Assembly (NCBI RefSeq): GCF_018417635.1 | Contig: NZ_CP071007.1 | Location: 4,030,501 to 4,094,500, forward strand | Source: Pseudomonas sp. SORT22 | GTDB lineage: Bacteria > Pseudomonadota > Gammaproteobacteria > Pseudomonadales > Pseudomonadaceae | DNA: 64,000 bases | Direction of reading: 5' to 3' | In this document: in pieces, positions 37,008 to 46,690 of the stretch | Layout of the letters: each line of letters opens with the position of its first letter | Numbering within the stretch: the first letter of the stretch is position 1 | Translations under genes and position numbers: made by a program | Notes under the pieces: model-generated | Seen by the model: only the letters and a program-made list of their open reading frames with translations | Databases searched by the model: none | Told to the model about the DNA's origin: nothing

Positions 37008-37502
37008 ATGGATACCAAGGTCAACAGCCCACAGACCACGCCGCCCCTGGACCGGATCGACGAAGCGATCATCGATGTGTTGCGCCACAACGGGCGCATC
37101 ACCTATGAAAAGCTCTCATCGCTGGTGCACCTCACCCCTCGCCCATGCCTGGAACGGGTGCGCAAGCTGGAACGGCGCGGAGTGATTCGCGGCTATGGCG
37201 CGATCATCGATGTGCAGATGGTTTCGCCGGGGCTGTCGCTGCTGGTGCTGGTGGCCCTCTCCAACCAGAGCGGGCGCGCCGCGCAAAAGGCCTTCGAGGC
37301 CTGCGTGCGCGCCTGCCCGCAGGTGTTCGACTGCCAGCTGATCAGTGGCCACTTCGACTACAGCTTGCGCATGCGCTGCCGTGACATGGAGCACTACCGG
37401 GTGCTGACCGAAACCTGGATGAACAACGACGAGCTGCACATCGACAAGCTGGTCGCCCACCCGGAGCTGGCGGTGGTGAAGAACACCGCCCCCCAGCTCT
37501 AG
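37008..37502 (+). CDS. Lrp/AsnC-family transcriptional regulator
   Basis: 164 residues. The N-terminal winged helix-turn-helix (LDRIDEAIIDVLRHNGRITYEKLSSLVHLTPRPCLERVRKLERRGVIRGYGA in three parts) is followed by a RAM ligand-binding domain. It is 12 bp after the ATPase gene on the same strand, so it is probably in the same operon and likely to control it in response to an amino acid such as arginine, ornithine or citrulline. Confidence 0.9.
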   Translation: MDTKVNSPQTTPPLDRIDEAIIDVLRHNGRITYEKLSSLVHLTPRPCLERVRKLERRGVIRGYGAIIDVQMVSPGLSLLVLVALSNQSGRAAQKAFEACVRACPQVFDCQLISGHFDYSLRMRCRDMEHYRVLTETWMNNDELHIDKLVAHPELAVVKNTAPQL

Positions 37503-37511
37503 GCCATCAAC

Positions 37512-38567
37512 TCAGGTACGCGGCGGCGCCACCGGCCCGCTGCGCGACCAATCGAGCAACAGGCTGTAGGCCACCGCCAGCAAGGTCGGGCCGATGAACA
37601 GGCCGATAAAGCCGAAGGCCAGCAAGCCGCCAAACACCCCGAGCAAGACGATCACCAGCGGCAGGTTACCGCCACGGCTGATCAGGTAGGGTTTGAGCAC
37701 GTTGTCGACGCCGCTGATGATGAAGGTACCCCAGAGGCCGAGGAACACCGCCATGCCGTACTCGCCCTGCCAGGCCAGCCAGGCGGTAGCCGGCACCCAG
37801 GCCAGCGGTGGGCCCATGGGAATCAGGCTGAGCATGAAGGTGACGATCCCCAGCACCAGCGCCCCTGGCACACCGGCAATCAGGAAGCCGATCAGCGCCA
37901 GTACCGCTTGCGCCGCAGCGGTGCCGATCACGCCGTTGACCACCCGTTGCACGGTACCTGCCACCAGTTCGAGGTAGTACTCGGCGCGCTCGCCGATCAG
38001 GCGGTCCAGCAGGCGCAGGACAAACGCCGCCAGGCGCGGCCCGTCACGGTAGAAGAAGAACACGAAGACCAGGCTCAGGGTCAGCTCGAGAATGCCGCTG
38101 CCGATCTGCGCGCTGCGCGCCAGCAGCCAGTTGCCGACCTGGCCCAGGTACGGCTTGATGGTGACCAACAACGCAGCGCCTTGCTGGTCAATGGTGTTCC
38201 ACATGCCCACCAGGCGCTCGCCGACAAAAGGCACGCTGCCCAGCCAGCCCGGCGCATCGGGCAGGCCATCGACCTGCACGTCACGCACGAAGGCGGTGGC
38301 ATCGCGAATATGGTCGGCCAGGTTGAAGCCCAGCCACACCAGCGGCAACGCCACCAGCAATATCCACAAGGTGGTCAACAACCCTGCGGCGAGGGTTTCG
38401 CGACCGCCGAGCAGGCGCGTCAACAGGCGCATCAGCGGCCAGCTGGCGTAGGCCAGGATGGCCCCCCAGAGCAGCGCCGAAATGAACGGTGCCATCACCC
38501 AGAGGCCTGCGCCAAGCAGCGCCAGCAGGATGATCTGCACCAGCAGGCGGTCATTATTGGGCATCAT
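37512..38567 (-). CDS. AI-2E/PerM-family membrane protein (YdiK type)
   Basis: 351 residues with about eight membrane segments. Characteristic elements: N-terminal FISALLWGAILAYASWPL, the central LVFVFFFYRDGPRL and the C-terminal LPLVIVLLGVFGGLLAFGFIGLFIGPTLLAV. The family is annotated as AI-2 exporter or transporter, but its substrates are mostly unknown. It converges on the Lrp gene. Two ATGs in a row give an uncertain first residue. Confidence 0.85.
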   Translation of the reverse strand: MMPNNDRLLVQIILLALLGAGLWVMAPFISALLWGAILAYASWPLMRLLTRLLGGRETLAAGLLTTLWILLVALPLVWLGFNLADHIRDATAFVRDVQVDGLPDAPGWLGSVPFVGERLVGMWNTIDQQGAALLVTIKPYLGQVGNWLLARSAQIGSGILELTLSLVFVFFFYRDGPRLAAFVLRLLDRLIGERAEYYLELVAGTVQRVVNGVIGTAAAQAVLALIGFLIAGVPGALVLGIVTFMLSLIPMGPPLAWVPATAWLAWQGEYGMAVFLGLWGTFIISGVDNVLKPYLISRGGNLPLVIVLLGVFGGLLAFGFIGLFIGPTLLAVAYSLLLDWSRSGPVAPPRT

Positions 38568-38576
38568 GTTTCTCGA

Positions 38577-39374
38577 TCAACGAATCAGTTCGACGTGGAA
38601 ACCATCAGTCTCGGCGCTACCCACTTCCAGTCGCGCTGGACGCACCCCGGCCTTTACCAGTTGCTCACGCCAGTCTTGCGCCTTGGCCCCGCTCAGGCTC
38701 ACGCGCAAGGTGGTGTTGTTGTTCAGGCTGCGCCCGATCAGGTTGACCCAGGCCGCAGGCGGCTCGCCGTTCAAGTCAGGGTAGTCGAGCTTGCCGGTGT
38801 CGAGCAGTTCGCGCATCAAGGTGGCTGGCGTGGGCAGCAACTCGCCCAGGGGCGCATCGGCGACGAACTCTTCGACGTGCAGGTAAGCACGCTTGTTGCC
38901 ACGGGTGATGCTGTACAGGGCGACCAGGGTGTTGCTCTGCTCGGCGGAGCGGCGCAGCAGAATGAACGCCTGTTGCTCGTCGGCACCCGACAACGTGCGG
39001 TTCTTGAACACCTCGTTGGCCCACAGGCTGTTCTCGCCACAATCACGCGCCTGGCACCAGAACAACGGATAACCGCCATCGTTCTGCAGGGCTTCGCGGG
39101 CGGCGGTGAAGGCTTCGTTGGCACTGCGCTCGCGGGGCAGCTCATAGGTGGTGGAGCTGACCTGGCCGCGGCTTTCGATCTTGCCCTCGACCCGCAGCTG
39201 ATTGCTGATCTTGCGCAGGCCGCCCAAGGGGTAGATGCGCTCCTGCGGTACCGCCGCGCGCTGATCGACCACCTTGGCGTCCAGCGGAACCGGCAGGCCG
39301 TCGGCCAGCAACGGCAGGCTGGCGAGAACGCCGAGCCCGGCCATGGCCGCCCGGGTAAGCAATTTGAGCCTCAT
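38577..39374 (-). CDS. DUF4892 secreted/periplasmic protein
   Basis: 265 residues with a signal peptide (AMAGLGVLASLPLLADG). The mature region has the DUF4892 pattern (YPLGGLRKISNQLRVEG ... GGYPLFWCQARDCGENSLWANEVF ... ADEQQAFILLRR) and a C-terminal half resembling an OmpA-like segment (NNTTLRVSLSGAKAQDWREQLVKAGV). The function is unknown. The gene has no clear ribosome site of its own; its ATG overlaps the stop of a 22-codon ORF, so it is probably translated by coupling. Confidence 0.8.
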   Translation of the reverse strand: MRLKLLTRAAMAGLGVLASLPLLADGLPVPLDAKVVDQRAAVPQERIYPLGGLRKISNQLRVEGKIESRGQVSSTTYELPRERSANEAFTAAREALQNDGGYPLFWCQARDCGENSLWANEVFKNRTLSGADEQQAFILLRRSAEQSNTLVALYSITRGNKRAYLHVEEFVADAPLGELLPTPATLMRELLDTGKLDYPDLNGEPPAAWVNLIGRSLNNNTTLRVSLSGAKAQDWREQLVKAGVRPARLEVGSAETDGFHVELIR

Positions 39375-39439
39375 AGGCTCGTCACCGAGCGCGGGGCGTC
39401 AAGGTGGTCAAATGATGTGGCGTTGTCTTGCTCGTTCAT
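39371..39439 (-). CDS. 22-codon leader ORF coupled to the DUF4892 gene
   Basis: Minus-strand ATG at 39437-39439 with a strong GGGAGAT nine bases upstream. It encodes MNEQDNATSFDHLDAPRSVT and two more residues. The TGA at 39371-39373 overlaps the ATG of the downstream gene (ATGA). Its codons are normal for the genome. It could be a real small protein or only a ribosome-loading leader. Confidence 0.5.
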   Translation of the reverse strand: MNEQDNATSFDHLDAPRSVTSL

Positions 39440-39489
39440 GGTTATCTCCCTGTTCAACCCGCCAAGCCTCGACAGTTGCCGGTCACAAG

Positions 39490-40344
39490 TCAAGAAATGC
39501 CAAAGAAGCGATTGAAACAGTCTGCAACAAGGGTTGCGCCGGCCTCGTCATTCAGGTGCAGATGATGACCGCCCGGCAGTTGTTCTCGCTCAAAGGGTAG
39601 CTGCTCGAGCAACTCGCTGTGGCGCGCCAGCATGCCGTCGGCGGCCACCACCAGTTTCGCCGGGCAGGCGATGCGTTGCACGAAGCTCATGGCCTGGGCC
39701 TGGTTCAGTCGCGTGGGCGATGGCAGGGTCAGGCGGCTGTCGCTGCGCCAAGTGTAGCCACCGGGTACCGGCATCAGCCCACGCTGGGCAAGTAGCTCGG
39801 CCGCCTCGCGGCTGACCGCCACCAGGCCCTTCATGCGTGCCTCGATGGCCTGCTCGAGGGTCGAGTGCACGGCCTTGCGCTTGCTGTCCAGGCGCAGTTG
39901 CGCCTGCAGGGCCATGCCCATGCGTTCGGCGGCATCCTGCGGGCCGCTGGTGGGCGGGATGACCCCGTCGATCAAGGCCAGGCGGGTGATGCGTTCGGGC
40001 AAGGCGCCGGCCAGCAGCACCGAAATGATCGCCCCCAGCGAGTGCCCGAGCAGGGCAAAGCGCTCCCAGCCCATCTGCTCGGCCACCCGCAGTACATCGT
40101 GGGCGTAGTCGGCCAGGGCGTAGCCGGCGCCGGCCGGGCGATGCTCGGAATGGCCATGGCCGGCCAGGTCCAGGGCGAGGATGCGCAGGCCCTTGAGCCG
40201 GGGCGCCAGGCGGGCAAAGCTGTTGGCATTGTCCAGCCAGCCGTGCAGGGCAATCACCGGCAAGCCGTCGGCCGGGCCGAACAGGTGCGCGGCCAGCTCG
40301 ATATGGCCCAGGTTCAGGCGTACTTCTTCCATTTCAGTGCTCAT
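39490..40344 (-). CDS. Alpha/beta hydrolase
   Basis: 284-residue alpha/beta-fold hydrolase. The oxyanion region is ALHGWLDNANSFARLAP, the nucleophile elbow is GHSLGA (serine near residue 98), and the late GGHHLHLNDEA gives the catalytic histidine. No signal peptide. The substrate is unknown. It overlaps the upstream hydrolase gene by four bases. Confidence 0.85.
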   Translation of the reverse strand: MSTEMEEVRLNLGHIELAAHLFGPADGLPVIALHGWLDNANSFARLAPRLKGLRILALDLAGHGHSEHRPAGAGYALADYAHDVLRVAEQMGWERFALLGHSLGAIISVLLAGALPERITRLALIDGVIPPTSGPQDAAERMGMALQAQLRLDSKRKAVHSTLEQAIEARMKGLVAVSREAAELLAQRGLMPVPGGYTWRSDSRLTLPSPTRLNQAQAMSFVQRIACPAKLVVAADGMLARHSELLEQLPFEREQLPGGHHLHLNDEAGATLVADCFNRFFGIS

Positions 40345-41135
40345 GTCGGGGTGTCCTGCCAGCGCTCGAACAGGCCCTTGATCAGGCTGGCGGTATCGCT
40401 CGGGTGCTCCAGCGGAAACATATGACCGCCCGGCAGGCTGTGGTATTCGCCCCTGGGCATGCCACGCACGGCCAGGGCGTGATGGCGCTTGACCACCCGG
40501 CTGTGGCTGCCACGGACCATGGCCAGGGGCAGCTGCAGCTGTTTGGCCGGGCTCGGGCTGGTGTGCGGCAGGCTGCGGTAGATGCTGATCTCGGTAGCCG
40601 GGTCAAAGCGCAGGCGCAAGCCGTCTGCGCCGGGCTGCAAGCCATGCTCAAGGTAGGCGTCCAGGCATTCGGGATCGAAATGGCGGAACAGCGTTTTGCC
40701 AGCGAAATAGGCCCGTGCGCTGTCACGGTCGGCAAAGGCTTCGCGGCGGCCCAGGGTGCGCCCGGCCGGGGTGATGCGATCGATGAAGCCCATGCGCTTG
40801 GCGGCCTGGATCAGCCACTGGTCGACCCGGGTCAACACCGGCGAATCGAGCATCACCACGCCGCGGTAGTACTGCGGGCAGCGCAGCGCCGCATGCAGGT
40901 GCAACACACCCCCCAAAGAATGCCCGACGCCCCAGACCGGGCCCGGCTGTTGCTCCAGGTGATGGATCAGCTCGTCGACCAGGTTCTGCCAGTTGTCGTT
41001 GACCGGAAAGCGCGGATCGTGGGCATGCTGGGCCAGGTGGCTGACCTGATAGTCCGGCGCCAGCGCCGCAAAGAGCTTGCCGTAGGTGGCCGAGGGAAAG
41101 CCATTGGCATGGGCGAAGAAGATCTGCTGCGACAT
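40341..41135 (-). CDS. Alpha/beta hydrolase
   Basis: 264 residues from MSQQIFFAHANGFPSATY. The nucleophile elbow is GVGHSLGGVLHLH and the terminal histidine is in LPGGHMFPLEHP. The FAHANGF opening and SRVVKRHHALAVRG segment mark a Pseudomonas hydrolase subgroup with no known substrate. It is distinct in sequence from its overlapping downstream neighbour, so this is not a recent duplication. Confidence 0.83.
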   Translation of the reverse strand: MSQQIFFAHANGFPSATYGKLFAALAPDYQVSHLAQHAHDPRFPVNDNWQNLVDELIHHLEQQPGPVWGVGHSLGGVLHLHAALRCPQYYRGVVMLDSPVLTRVDQWLIQAAKRMGFIDRITPAGRTLGRREAFADRDSARAYFAGKTLFRHFDPECLDAYLEHGLQPGADGLRLRFDPATEISIYRSLPHTSPSPAKQLQLPLAMVRGSHSRVVKRHHALAVRGMPRGEYHSLPGGHMFPLEHPSDTASLIKGLFERWQDTPT

Positions 41136-41227
41136 GGCCGCCAATCCAGAAGGAAGTGATGGCTCATTGTCGGCAACCGCACCCGTGGCGGCAATGTCCG
41201 GAAAAGCCATCGGCGACGGCAATCAGG

Positions 41228-41575
41228 TCAATACTCGCCGAAACTGGCCATCGAGCGGCGCAGGCAGGCCTGCATATAGGCCAGTTGCTGCTCGAGGGCT
41301 TCGCGGGCGCGGCGCTTGTCTTCGACATCGAGCTCGAGCCGGCGCAGGGCCAGGCAACTGGTCTGCAGCAGGTGTGACATGCGAATGCTGGCCTGGCGCA
41401 GTTGCTCCAGCTCGTACTGGCCTTCGAACTTGCGCAGCAGGTAGTCGAGCTTGGCGTCGGCGCTGTCCTGCAACATGCGGTACTCGGCAAAGTCCAGCGC
41501 CTGGTGCTTTTGCACCTTGTCGAGCGCCGGCTGCACGTCGGCCGAGTACACCAGATCCAGATGTCTACTGCTCAT
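41228..41575 (-). CDS. Hypothetical coiled-coil protein
   Basis: 115 residues from MSSRHLDLVYSADVQ; an upstream in-frame start is less likely. Almost wholly helical, with heptad-like leucines through KLDYLLRKFEGQYELEQLRQ and a basic/acidic segment ending CLRRSMASFGEY. No membrane segment or signal. It is next to the hydrolase pair on the same strand. I do not recognise a function. Confidence 0.65.
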   Translation of the reverse strand: MSSRHLDLVYSADVQPALDKVQKHQALDFAEYRMLQDSADAKLDYLLRKFEGQYELEQLRQASIRMSHLLQTSCLALRRLELDVEDKRRAREALEQQLAYMQACLRRSMASFGEY

Positions 41576-41675
41576 AGTCCAATTCCCTGGGACACCCTGC
41601 CCCGCAACTTGATTGCACGCTAACAAGGTGTACCGGGCAGGACAACTGGTAAAAATGCTAGGTCGATCAGCGGAT

Positions 41676-42131
41676 TTATGGATGATTCAGGCCACGCAAG
41701 GTCATCAGCCCCGCCAGCGGCCACTCACCCTCGAGTTCGGCCAGGCTGGCGGTGCTCATCGGCGCCGGAGGTTGGCGGCTGCCATGCGCCAGCAGGCTGA
41801 CCAGGTTGCCCACCAGCGGCTGGTGACTGACCAGCAACACTTCGTTCACGCCCAGGTTCTCCAGCTCACTGATTACCGCGTGCGGGTCACTATCGGGGGT
41901 CAGCCACGGCACGGTCTGCACCGGTTTGCCGAATCCGAGGGCTTCGTGGACCAGCGCCGCAGTCTGCTGGGCGCGCACATAGGGGCTGGCGAGAATCACC
42001 TGCAGCGGCTGCCCGAGCAACTGCGCCGCGCTGCGCAGCACCTGCTCGCGGCCATGGGCGGTGAGCCGGCGCTCGGCATCGGTGTTGGCCCGCTGCTCGG
42101 CCTCGCCGTGACGCAGCACCCACAGTTTCAC
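41676..42131 (-). CDS. sixA: Phosphohistidine phosphatase SixA
   Basis: 151-residue member of the histidine phosphatase superfamily. The catalytic RHG motif is at residues 7-9 (WVLRHGEAE), the second basic site in ASPYVRAQQTA, and the late histidine in LLVSHQPLVGNL. It removes phosphate from phosphohistidine domains of phosphorelays or the PTS. Its ATG overlaps the stop of the upstream membrane-protein gene by four bases. Confidence 0.9.
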   Translation of the reverse strand: MKLWVLRHGEAEQRANTDAERRLTAHGREQVLRSAAQLLGQPLQVILASPYVRAQQTAALVHEALGFGKPVQTVPWLTPDSDPHAVISELENLGVNEVLLVSHQPLVGNLVSLLAHGSRQPPAPMSTASLAELEGEWPLAGLMTLRGLNHP

Positions 42132-42475
42132 AGCTTTGGCTCTTCGTCGCGCACCGGGTGCGGAGCAGCCGGCACGCTGTGGGCAGCCTCGCCTTCGGGC
42201 GCACGCGGGGTTGGCCAGTCGGCGAAAGGCCAGGGCTTCTGGTCACTGTGGAAGCTGCCGAAGCGGCCGATCTGGGCCAGGAACTGGCTGAGGCTGTCGC
42301 CGAAATTCATCAGGCTGGCACTCGGTGCGCCGTAGATCAGCCGGTAGATCAGTTGCACCAGCACCAGGCCACCGAGCAGCAGCTCGGCCAGTTGCCAGAC
42401 CACCAGGAACACCAGCATCCACAGCACGCGCAAGATGATCGACTCGCGCTGGGTCTGGTTTGAAGAATCGTTCAT
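42128..42475 (-). CDS. DUF4389-type membrane protein
   Basis: 115 residues starting MNDSSNQTQRE. One long hydrophobic region, ILRVLWMLVFLVVWQLAELLLGGLVLVQLIY, probably forms one or two membrane passes, followed by a Pro-rich cytoplasmic or periplasmic tail. The LYRL-type pattern after the membrane part fits DUF4389. The function is unknown. It lies between gpsA and sixA with coupled spacing. Confidence 0.75.
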   Translation of the reverse strand: MNDSSNQTQRESIILRVLWMLVFLVVWQLAELLLGGLVLVQLIYRLIYGAPSASLMNFGDSLSQFLAQIGRFGSFHSDQKPWPFADWPTPRAPEGEAAHSVPAAPHPVRDEEPKL

Positions 42476-42488
42476 GTCCTGCTCCTGC

Positions 42489-43514
42489 TTAGTTGAAACC
42501 GCTGGTGGAGATAAAGTCGACATCGGTTTTCGGCTCGCCGCGCATCAGCAGCTCGATCACCTGGGTCAGGGTCCGGCCTTCGAACAGGATCGCATGCAAG
42601 CCGGCGACCAGGGGCATGTACACCTGGACCTCCTGGGCTTTGACCTTGAGCACCTTGAGGGTGTTCACCCCTTCGGCCACTTCGCCCAGGCGGCTGACCG
42701 CCTCGTCCAGGCTCAGGCCCTGGCCCAGGGCGTGGCCAACCTGGTAGTTGCGGCTCTTGGGCGAGGAGCAGGTGACGATCAGGTCACCGACCCCGGCCAG
42801 GCCCAGGAAGGTCATCGGGTTGGCGCCCTGGCTGACGGCGAAGCGGGTCATCTCGGCCAGGGCGCGGGTAATCAGCATGCTCTTGGTGTTCTCGCCCATA
42901 CCCAAGGCCACGGCCATCCCGGCAATGATTGCGTAGACGTTCTTCAACGCCCCGCCCAGCTCGACACCAAAGCGGTCGCCGCTGGCATAAACACGGAAGG
43001 TGCGCCCGTGCAGCACAGCCTGGACCTGCTGGCAGAGGGCCTCGTCTTCACTGGCGACTACGGTGGCGGTCAGCGCGTGCTCGGCCACTTCGCGGGCCAG
43101 GTTCGGCCCGGACAGCACGCCGATGCGCGCCTGGGGGGCGATTTCTTCGAGGATCTGGCTCATCAGCTTGAAGCTTTGCGCCTCGATGCCCTTGGTCAGG
43201 CTGACCAGCATCTTGCCGCCCAGCAACTGGGCGTGGGGCGCCAGCACGCTGCGCAGGGCGCTGGAAGGTAAGGCGACGAAGATCAGCTCGCAGGCCTGCA
43301 GGGTCGCCAGCAGATCATTGACCGGCTCGACCCCGGCATGCAACTTGATGCCCTTGAGGTAGCGCGGGTTCTCGCGGTTGCTGCGCATGGCCTCGGCCTG
43401 CTCGGGGTCGCGCATCCATTGGCGCACCCGAACACCGTTTTCTGCCAGCAGATTCGCCACGGCGGTGCCGAAACTCCCGCCTCCCAGAACTGCAACAGGC
43501 TGCTGTTCAGTCAT
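42489..43514 (-). CDS. gpsA: Glycerol-3-phosphate dehydrogenase [NAD(P)+]
   Basis: Makes sn-glycerol 3-phosphate for phospholipid synthesis. 341 residues from [16 protein letters not shown]. The Rossmann loop is GGGSFGTA; further marks are [10 protein letters not shown], the catalytic lysine in [11 protein letters not shown], and [12 protein letters not shown]. It is transcribed divergently from the receptor gene. The gpsA-to-fabB order is conserved in Pseudomonas. Confidence 0.95.
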   Translation of the reverse strand: MTEQQPVAVLGGGSFGTAVANLLAENGVRVRQWMRDPEQAEAMRSNRENPRYLKGIKLHAGVEPVNDLLATLQACELIFVALPSSALRSVLAPHAQLLGGKMLVSLTKGIEAQSFKLMSQILEEIAPQARIGVLSGPNLAREVAEHALTATVVASEDEALCQQVQAVLHGRTFRVYASGDRFGVELGGALKNVYAIIAGMAVALGMGENTKSMLITRALAEMTRFAVSQGANPMTFLGLAGVGDLIVTCSSPKSRNYQVGHALGQGLSLDEAVSRLGEVAEGVNTLKVLKVKAQEVQVYMPLVAGLHAILFEGRTLTQVIELLMRGEPKTDVDFISTSGFN

Positions 43515-43685
43515 ATCCAATCCGTTAAAACCAATTTAAGTGGCGACCTGCGCATTATACGGAGCGCCGGTGCCAGAGCCAGTGGCAGATGACCGAATCG
43601 CCGTTGGGATGCGTCGCGCCATGACTGGAAAATGCCCACCACTCGGTTAACATGCCCGACTTGAACCTGTTACCAAGGCCGCACT

Positions 43686-45797
43686 GTGTCTTTTGGCCCG
43701 ACCTGCAAACGCCCTTTATTACTGCTGACTGCCCTGCTCAGCGGCCCCAGTGTGGCTGACGACCTGTTCGTCGACAGCCAGGCTTTGCCGCAAGTGCTCA
43801 CCGCCACCCGCCTCAAGCAATCGCCAGCGGCGGTGCCGGGCAGCATGACCGTGCTCGACAACGAGCTGATCCGCGCCAGCGGCGCCCGCGACATACCCGA
43901 ACTGCTGCGCCTGGTGCCGGGGATGATGATCGGCTACGGCGCCGGCAACCAGCCGACGGTCAACTACCACGGCAGCAACGTCAACGATGCCCGGCGCATG
44001 CAGGTGCTGATCGACGGCCGCTCGGTGTACCGCGCAGGCCTGGCCACGGTGGACTGGAGCGATATCCCGCTGGCCATGGAAGACATCGAGCGCATCGAGG
44101 TGTTCCGCGGCCCCAACACCGTCAGTTACGGCGCCAATGCGCTGATGGCGGTGGTCAATATCCTTACCCGCAGCCCGGCCGACAGCCACGGCACGCGCTT
44201 GAAAGTCACCCGTGGCCAGCGCGGCATCAATGACTGGTACGCAAGCCAGGGCCTGGGCTGGGACGGTGGCGACCTGCGTCTGTCATTGTCGGGCATGCAG
44301 GACGACGGCTTCGACGAGAACCACCTGGGCCAGGACTACCGCGACAGCCGCCGCCTGAACCGCCTGAACCTCAGCGCCAGCCACACCCTGGCCAGCAACC
44401 AGAGCCTGGAGTGGCAGTTCGCGGCCAAAGAAGGCAGTGACCAGCGTCCTTATACCTATAAACCAGTGTTTCCCTACGTTACTGCCGCCGGCAACAACGC
44501 CGACCTCAACGCCAAGGATTACGCCGGCTCGCTGCGCTGGAACATCGACTTCAACCCGAACCATAGCCTGTACATCCAGGGCTCGGCCCAGCACTGGGAA
44601 CGTGAACAGGTGTGGCGCGCCTGCGATGCGGCGCTGTCGTTCAGCCCGCAACTGACCCAGCTCTGGCGCCTGAACCCGAACTACGCCGAGCAGGTGGCGC
44701 GCAACATCACCTCACCCCTGCCCGCCGGCAGCAGCGAGGAGACCGCGCTGGCAACGCAAGTCCAGCAGCAATGGCGCAACGGCGGCGCGCAGCAGGTGTG
44801 CGGCGACATCGACCAGAGCACCCGGGAAACCCGCTACGACCTTGAAGTGCAGGACACCCTGAGCCTGTCCGACAGCCTGCGCCTGGTCAGTGGCGCCAAT
44901 TACCGCTACGACCGCGCCGACTCGCAGACTTACTTCAATGGCAGCCTCGACGACAGCACCTGGCGCCTGTTCGGCCACCTGGAATGGCGCGCCGACGAGC
45001 ACTGGATCCTCCAGGGCGGGGCCATGTACGAAGATACCCGGCTGTCCGGCAGCTCGCTGACCCCGCGGGTGGCGGTCAACTACCTGATCACCCCGCGCCA
45101 TGGCCTGCGCGCGGTGTACTCGGAGGCGGTGCGCTCGCCGGACATGTTCGAGAACAACGTCAACTGGAGCTACCGGGTCAATAACCTGGAACCTGGCGCC
45201 TTCGGCCAGCGCGACGCCGATTACTTCGTCAAGACCCGCGGCCCGGGCGATCTCGAGCAAGAGCGCATGCGCTCGCGGGAACTGGGCTATAACGGTTACT
45301 TCGCCGATGCCGACCTGAGCGTCGACCTCAAGCTGTTCTACGACGAAATCACCGGCATGATCAGCGAACCGCTGCGCAACAACCAGTACATTGCCAGCAA
45401 CAGCAACAAGGCCCGCTTCAGCGGCAGCGAAGCGCAGCTGGACTGGCGCCTGAGCCCGGCCGATCGCCTGCGCCTGACCTACGCCTACGTCGATGCCTGG
45501 GCCAGCAACCCAGCCGACCGGCGCCTGAGCGCCCACAACAGCGGTTCGGCCGGCTGGCTGCGGAACTGGGGCGGCGGCTGGTCCAGTGCGCTGTTCTACT
45601 ACGGCGACGATGCCCTCAACCAGTACCGCTTCGAACGCGTCGATTTACGCGTGGCCAAGCACCTGCGCTGGAATCGTACCAGCCTGGAGCTGGCCGGCAT
45701 GCTCCAGCAGCGCCTGGATGACGAGCCGACGACCATCTACGACAACCGCTACGACAGCCGTCACGTGCTGTCTTTCAGTGCGGAGCTGGCGTTCTGA
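43686..45797 (+). CDS. TonB-dependent outer-membrane receptor of a receptor-binding protein-kinase unit
   Basis: 703 residues from a GTG. Signal peptide cleaved near Ala24, then a TonB-box-like LPQVLTATR (34-42), a plug with GRSVYRAGLATVDWSDIPLAMEDIERIEVFRGPNTVSYG in parts, and a beta-barrel ending AELAF with a terminal aromatic. No STN signalling domain, so it would not act through a FecR. Its stop and the next start overlap (TGATG). It has no heme FRAP/NPNL boxes that I can see. The ligand is unknown; the downstream genes suggest sensing as much as uptake. Confidence 0.88.
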   Translation: MSFGPTCKRPLLLLTALLSGPSVADDLFVDSQALPQVLTATRLKQSPAAVPGSMTVLDNELIRASGARDIPELLRLVPGMMIGYGAGNQPTVNYHGSNVNDARRMQVLIDGRSVYRAGLATVDWSDIPLAMEDIERIEVFRGPNTVSYGANALMAVVNILTRSPADSHGTRLKVTRGQRGINDWYASQGLGWDGGDLRLSLSGMQDDGFDENHLGQDYRDSRRLNRLNLSASHTLASNQSLEWQFAAKEGSDQRPYTYKPVFPYVTAAGNNADLNAKDYAGSLRWNIDFNPNHSLYIQGSAQHWEREQVWRACDAALSFSPQLTQLWRLNPNYAEQVARNITSPLPAGSSEETALATQVQQQWRNGGAQQVCGDIDQSTRETRYDLEVQDTLSLSDSLRLVSGANYRYDRADSQTYFNGSLDDSTWRLFGHLEWRADEHWILQGGAMYEDTRLSGSSLTPRVAVNYLITPRHGLRAVYSEAVRSPDMFENNVNWSYRVNNLEPGAFGQRDADYFVKTRGPGDLEQERMRSRELGYNGYFADADLSVDLKLFYDEITGMISEPLRNNQYIASNSNKARFSGSEAQLDWRLSPADRLRLTYAYVDAWASNPADRRLSAHNSGSAGWLRNWGGGWSSALFYYGDDALNQYRFERVDLRVAKHLRWNRTSLELAGMLQQRLDDEPTTIYDNRYDSRHVLSFSAELAF

Positions 45798-46690
45798 TGC
45801 GCCGCCTGCGGCGCTGGCTGCTGCTGGTCTGCCTGTGGCCCCTGGGCAGCCTGTCGGCCAGTGAGATCCTGCTCACTGCCAGCCAGGACAACCCCGGCGT
45901 ACGCAGCTTCGTCGACGCCTTGCGCGAGCGCCGCCCGGCCGACCAGGTGCGCTTCGTGCCGGTGGCCGAGCTGCCACGACCGAGCCAGATTAAAGCCGCC
46001 ACCCGCTTGATCCTGCTCGATGGCGCCAGCCTCGAATGGCGCCTGAGCGAAAGCGCCGGTCCACCTGCGCTGGCCTTGCGCGTCAGCCGCGTCCAGGCCC
46101 AACAGCGTCTGGGCAGCCTGCGCCCGCCTTACCTGAGCCTGCTATGGAGCGACCCGCCGCTGGCCCGCCAGCTGCGCCTGACCCGCTACCTGTTGCCGCA
46201 GGCCAAGCGCGTGGGCGTGCTGTATGCCGAGCACAGCCAGTTTCTGCTCGACGAGTTGCGCAAGGCGGCCAGCCCGTTGGGCCTGGAGATCATCGCCGAA
46301 GCCTGGCCAGACCTGCGCGACAGCCGCCCACTGCAAAGTCTTCTGCAAAACAGCGATGTACTGCTGGGCATCGACGATCCACAGTTGTACAACTCGAAAA
46401 CGGCGAAAAACGTTCTGCTCAGCAGCTATGGCCGGCAAATGGCGCTGATCGGGCCTAATGCCGGCTTCGTCAAGGCCGGCGCCCTGGCCAGTACCCTGAG
46501 CGATCAGGACGACTGGCTGGCGGTGCTCGAGCGGCTGCTCGACCAGGCCCCCAATCGCTGGCCACGCACGCTCTATCCGGATCACTTCAACGTGCTCGGC
46601 AACCAGCAGGTGGCCCGCGCCCTGGGCATCGAAGCGATTGACCCGTCCGCCGCCGCCCTGGCCCTGGCCGAAGGAGAAAGCACACCATGA
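45797..46690 (+). CDS. Periplasmic ABC-type substrate-binding protein (sensor partner)
   Basis: 297 residues with a signal peptide ([16 protein letters not shown]). The fold resembles the ABC_sub_bind/LuxP class: [34 protein letters not shown] and [44 protein letters not shown] in parts. No permease or ATPase gene is adjacent. It is coupled to both neighbours by overlapping stop/start codons, so its most likely job is to deliver ligand state to the kinase, in the way LuxP does for LuxQ. That role is inference. Confidence 0.8.
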   Translation: MRRLRRWLLLVCLWPLGSLSASEILLTASQDNPGVRSFVDALRERRPADQVRFVPVAELPRPSQIKAATRLILLDGASLEWRLSESAGPPALALRVSRVQAQQRLGSLRPPYLSLLWSDPPLARQLRLTRYLLPQAKRVGVLYAEHSQFLLDELRKAASPLGLEIIAEAWPDLRDSRPLQSLLQNSDVLLGIDDPQLYNSKTAKNVLLSSYGRQMALIGPNAGFVKAGALASTLSDQDDWLAVLERLLDQAPNRWPRTLYPDHFNVLGNQQVARALGIEAIDPSAAALALAEGESTP

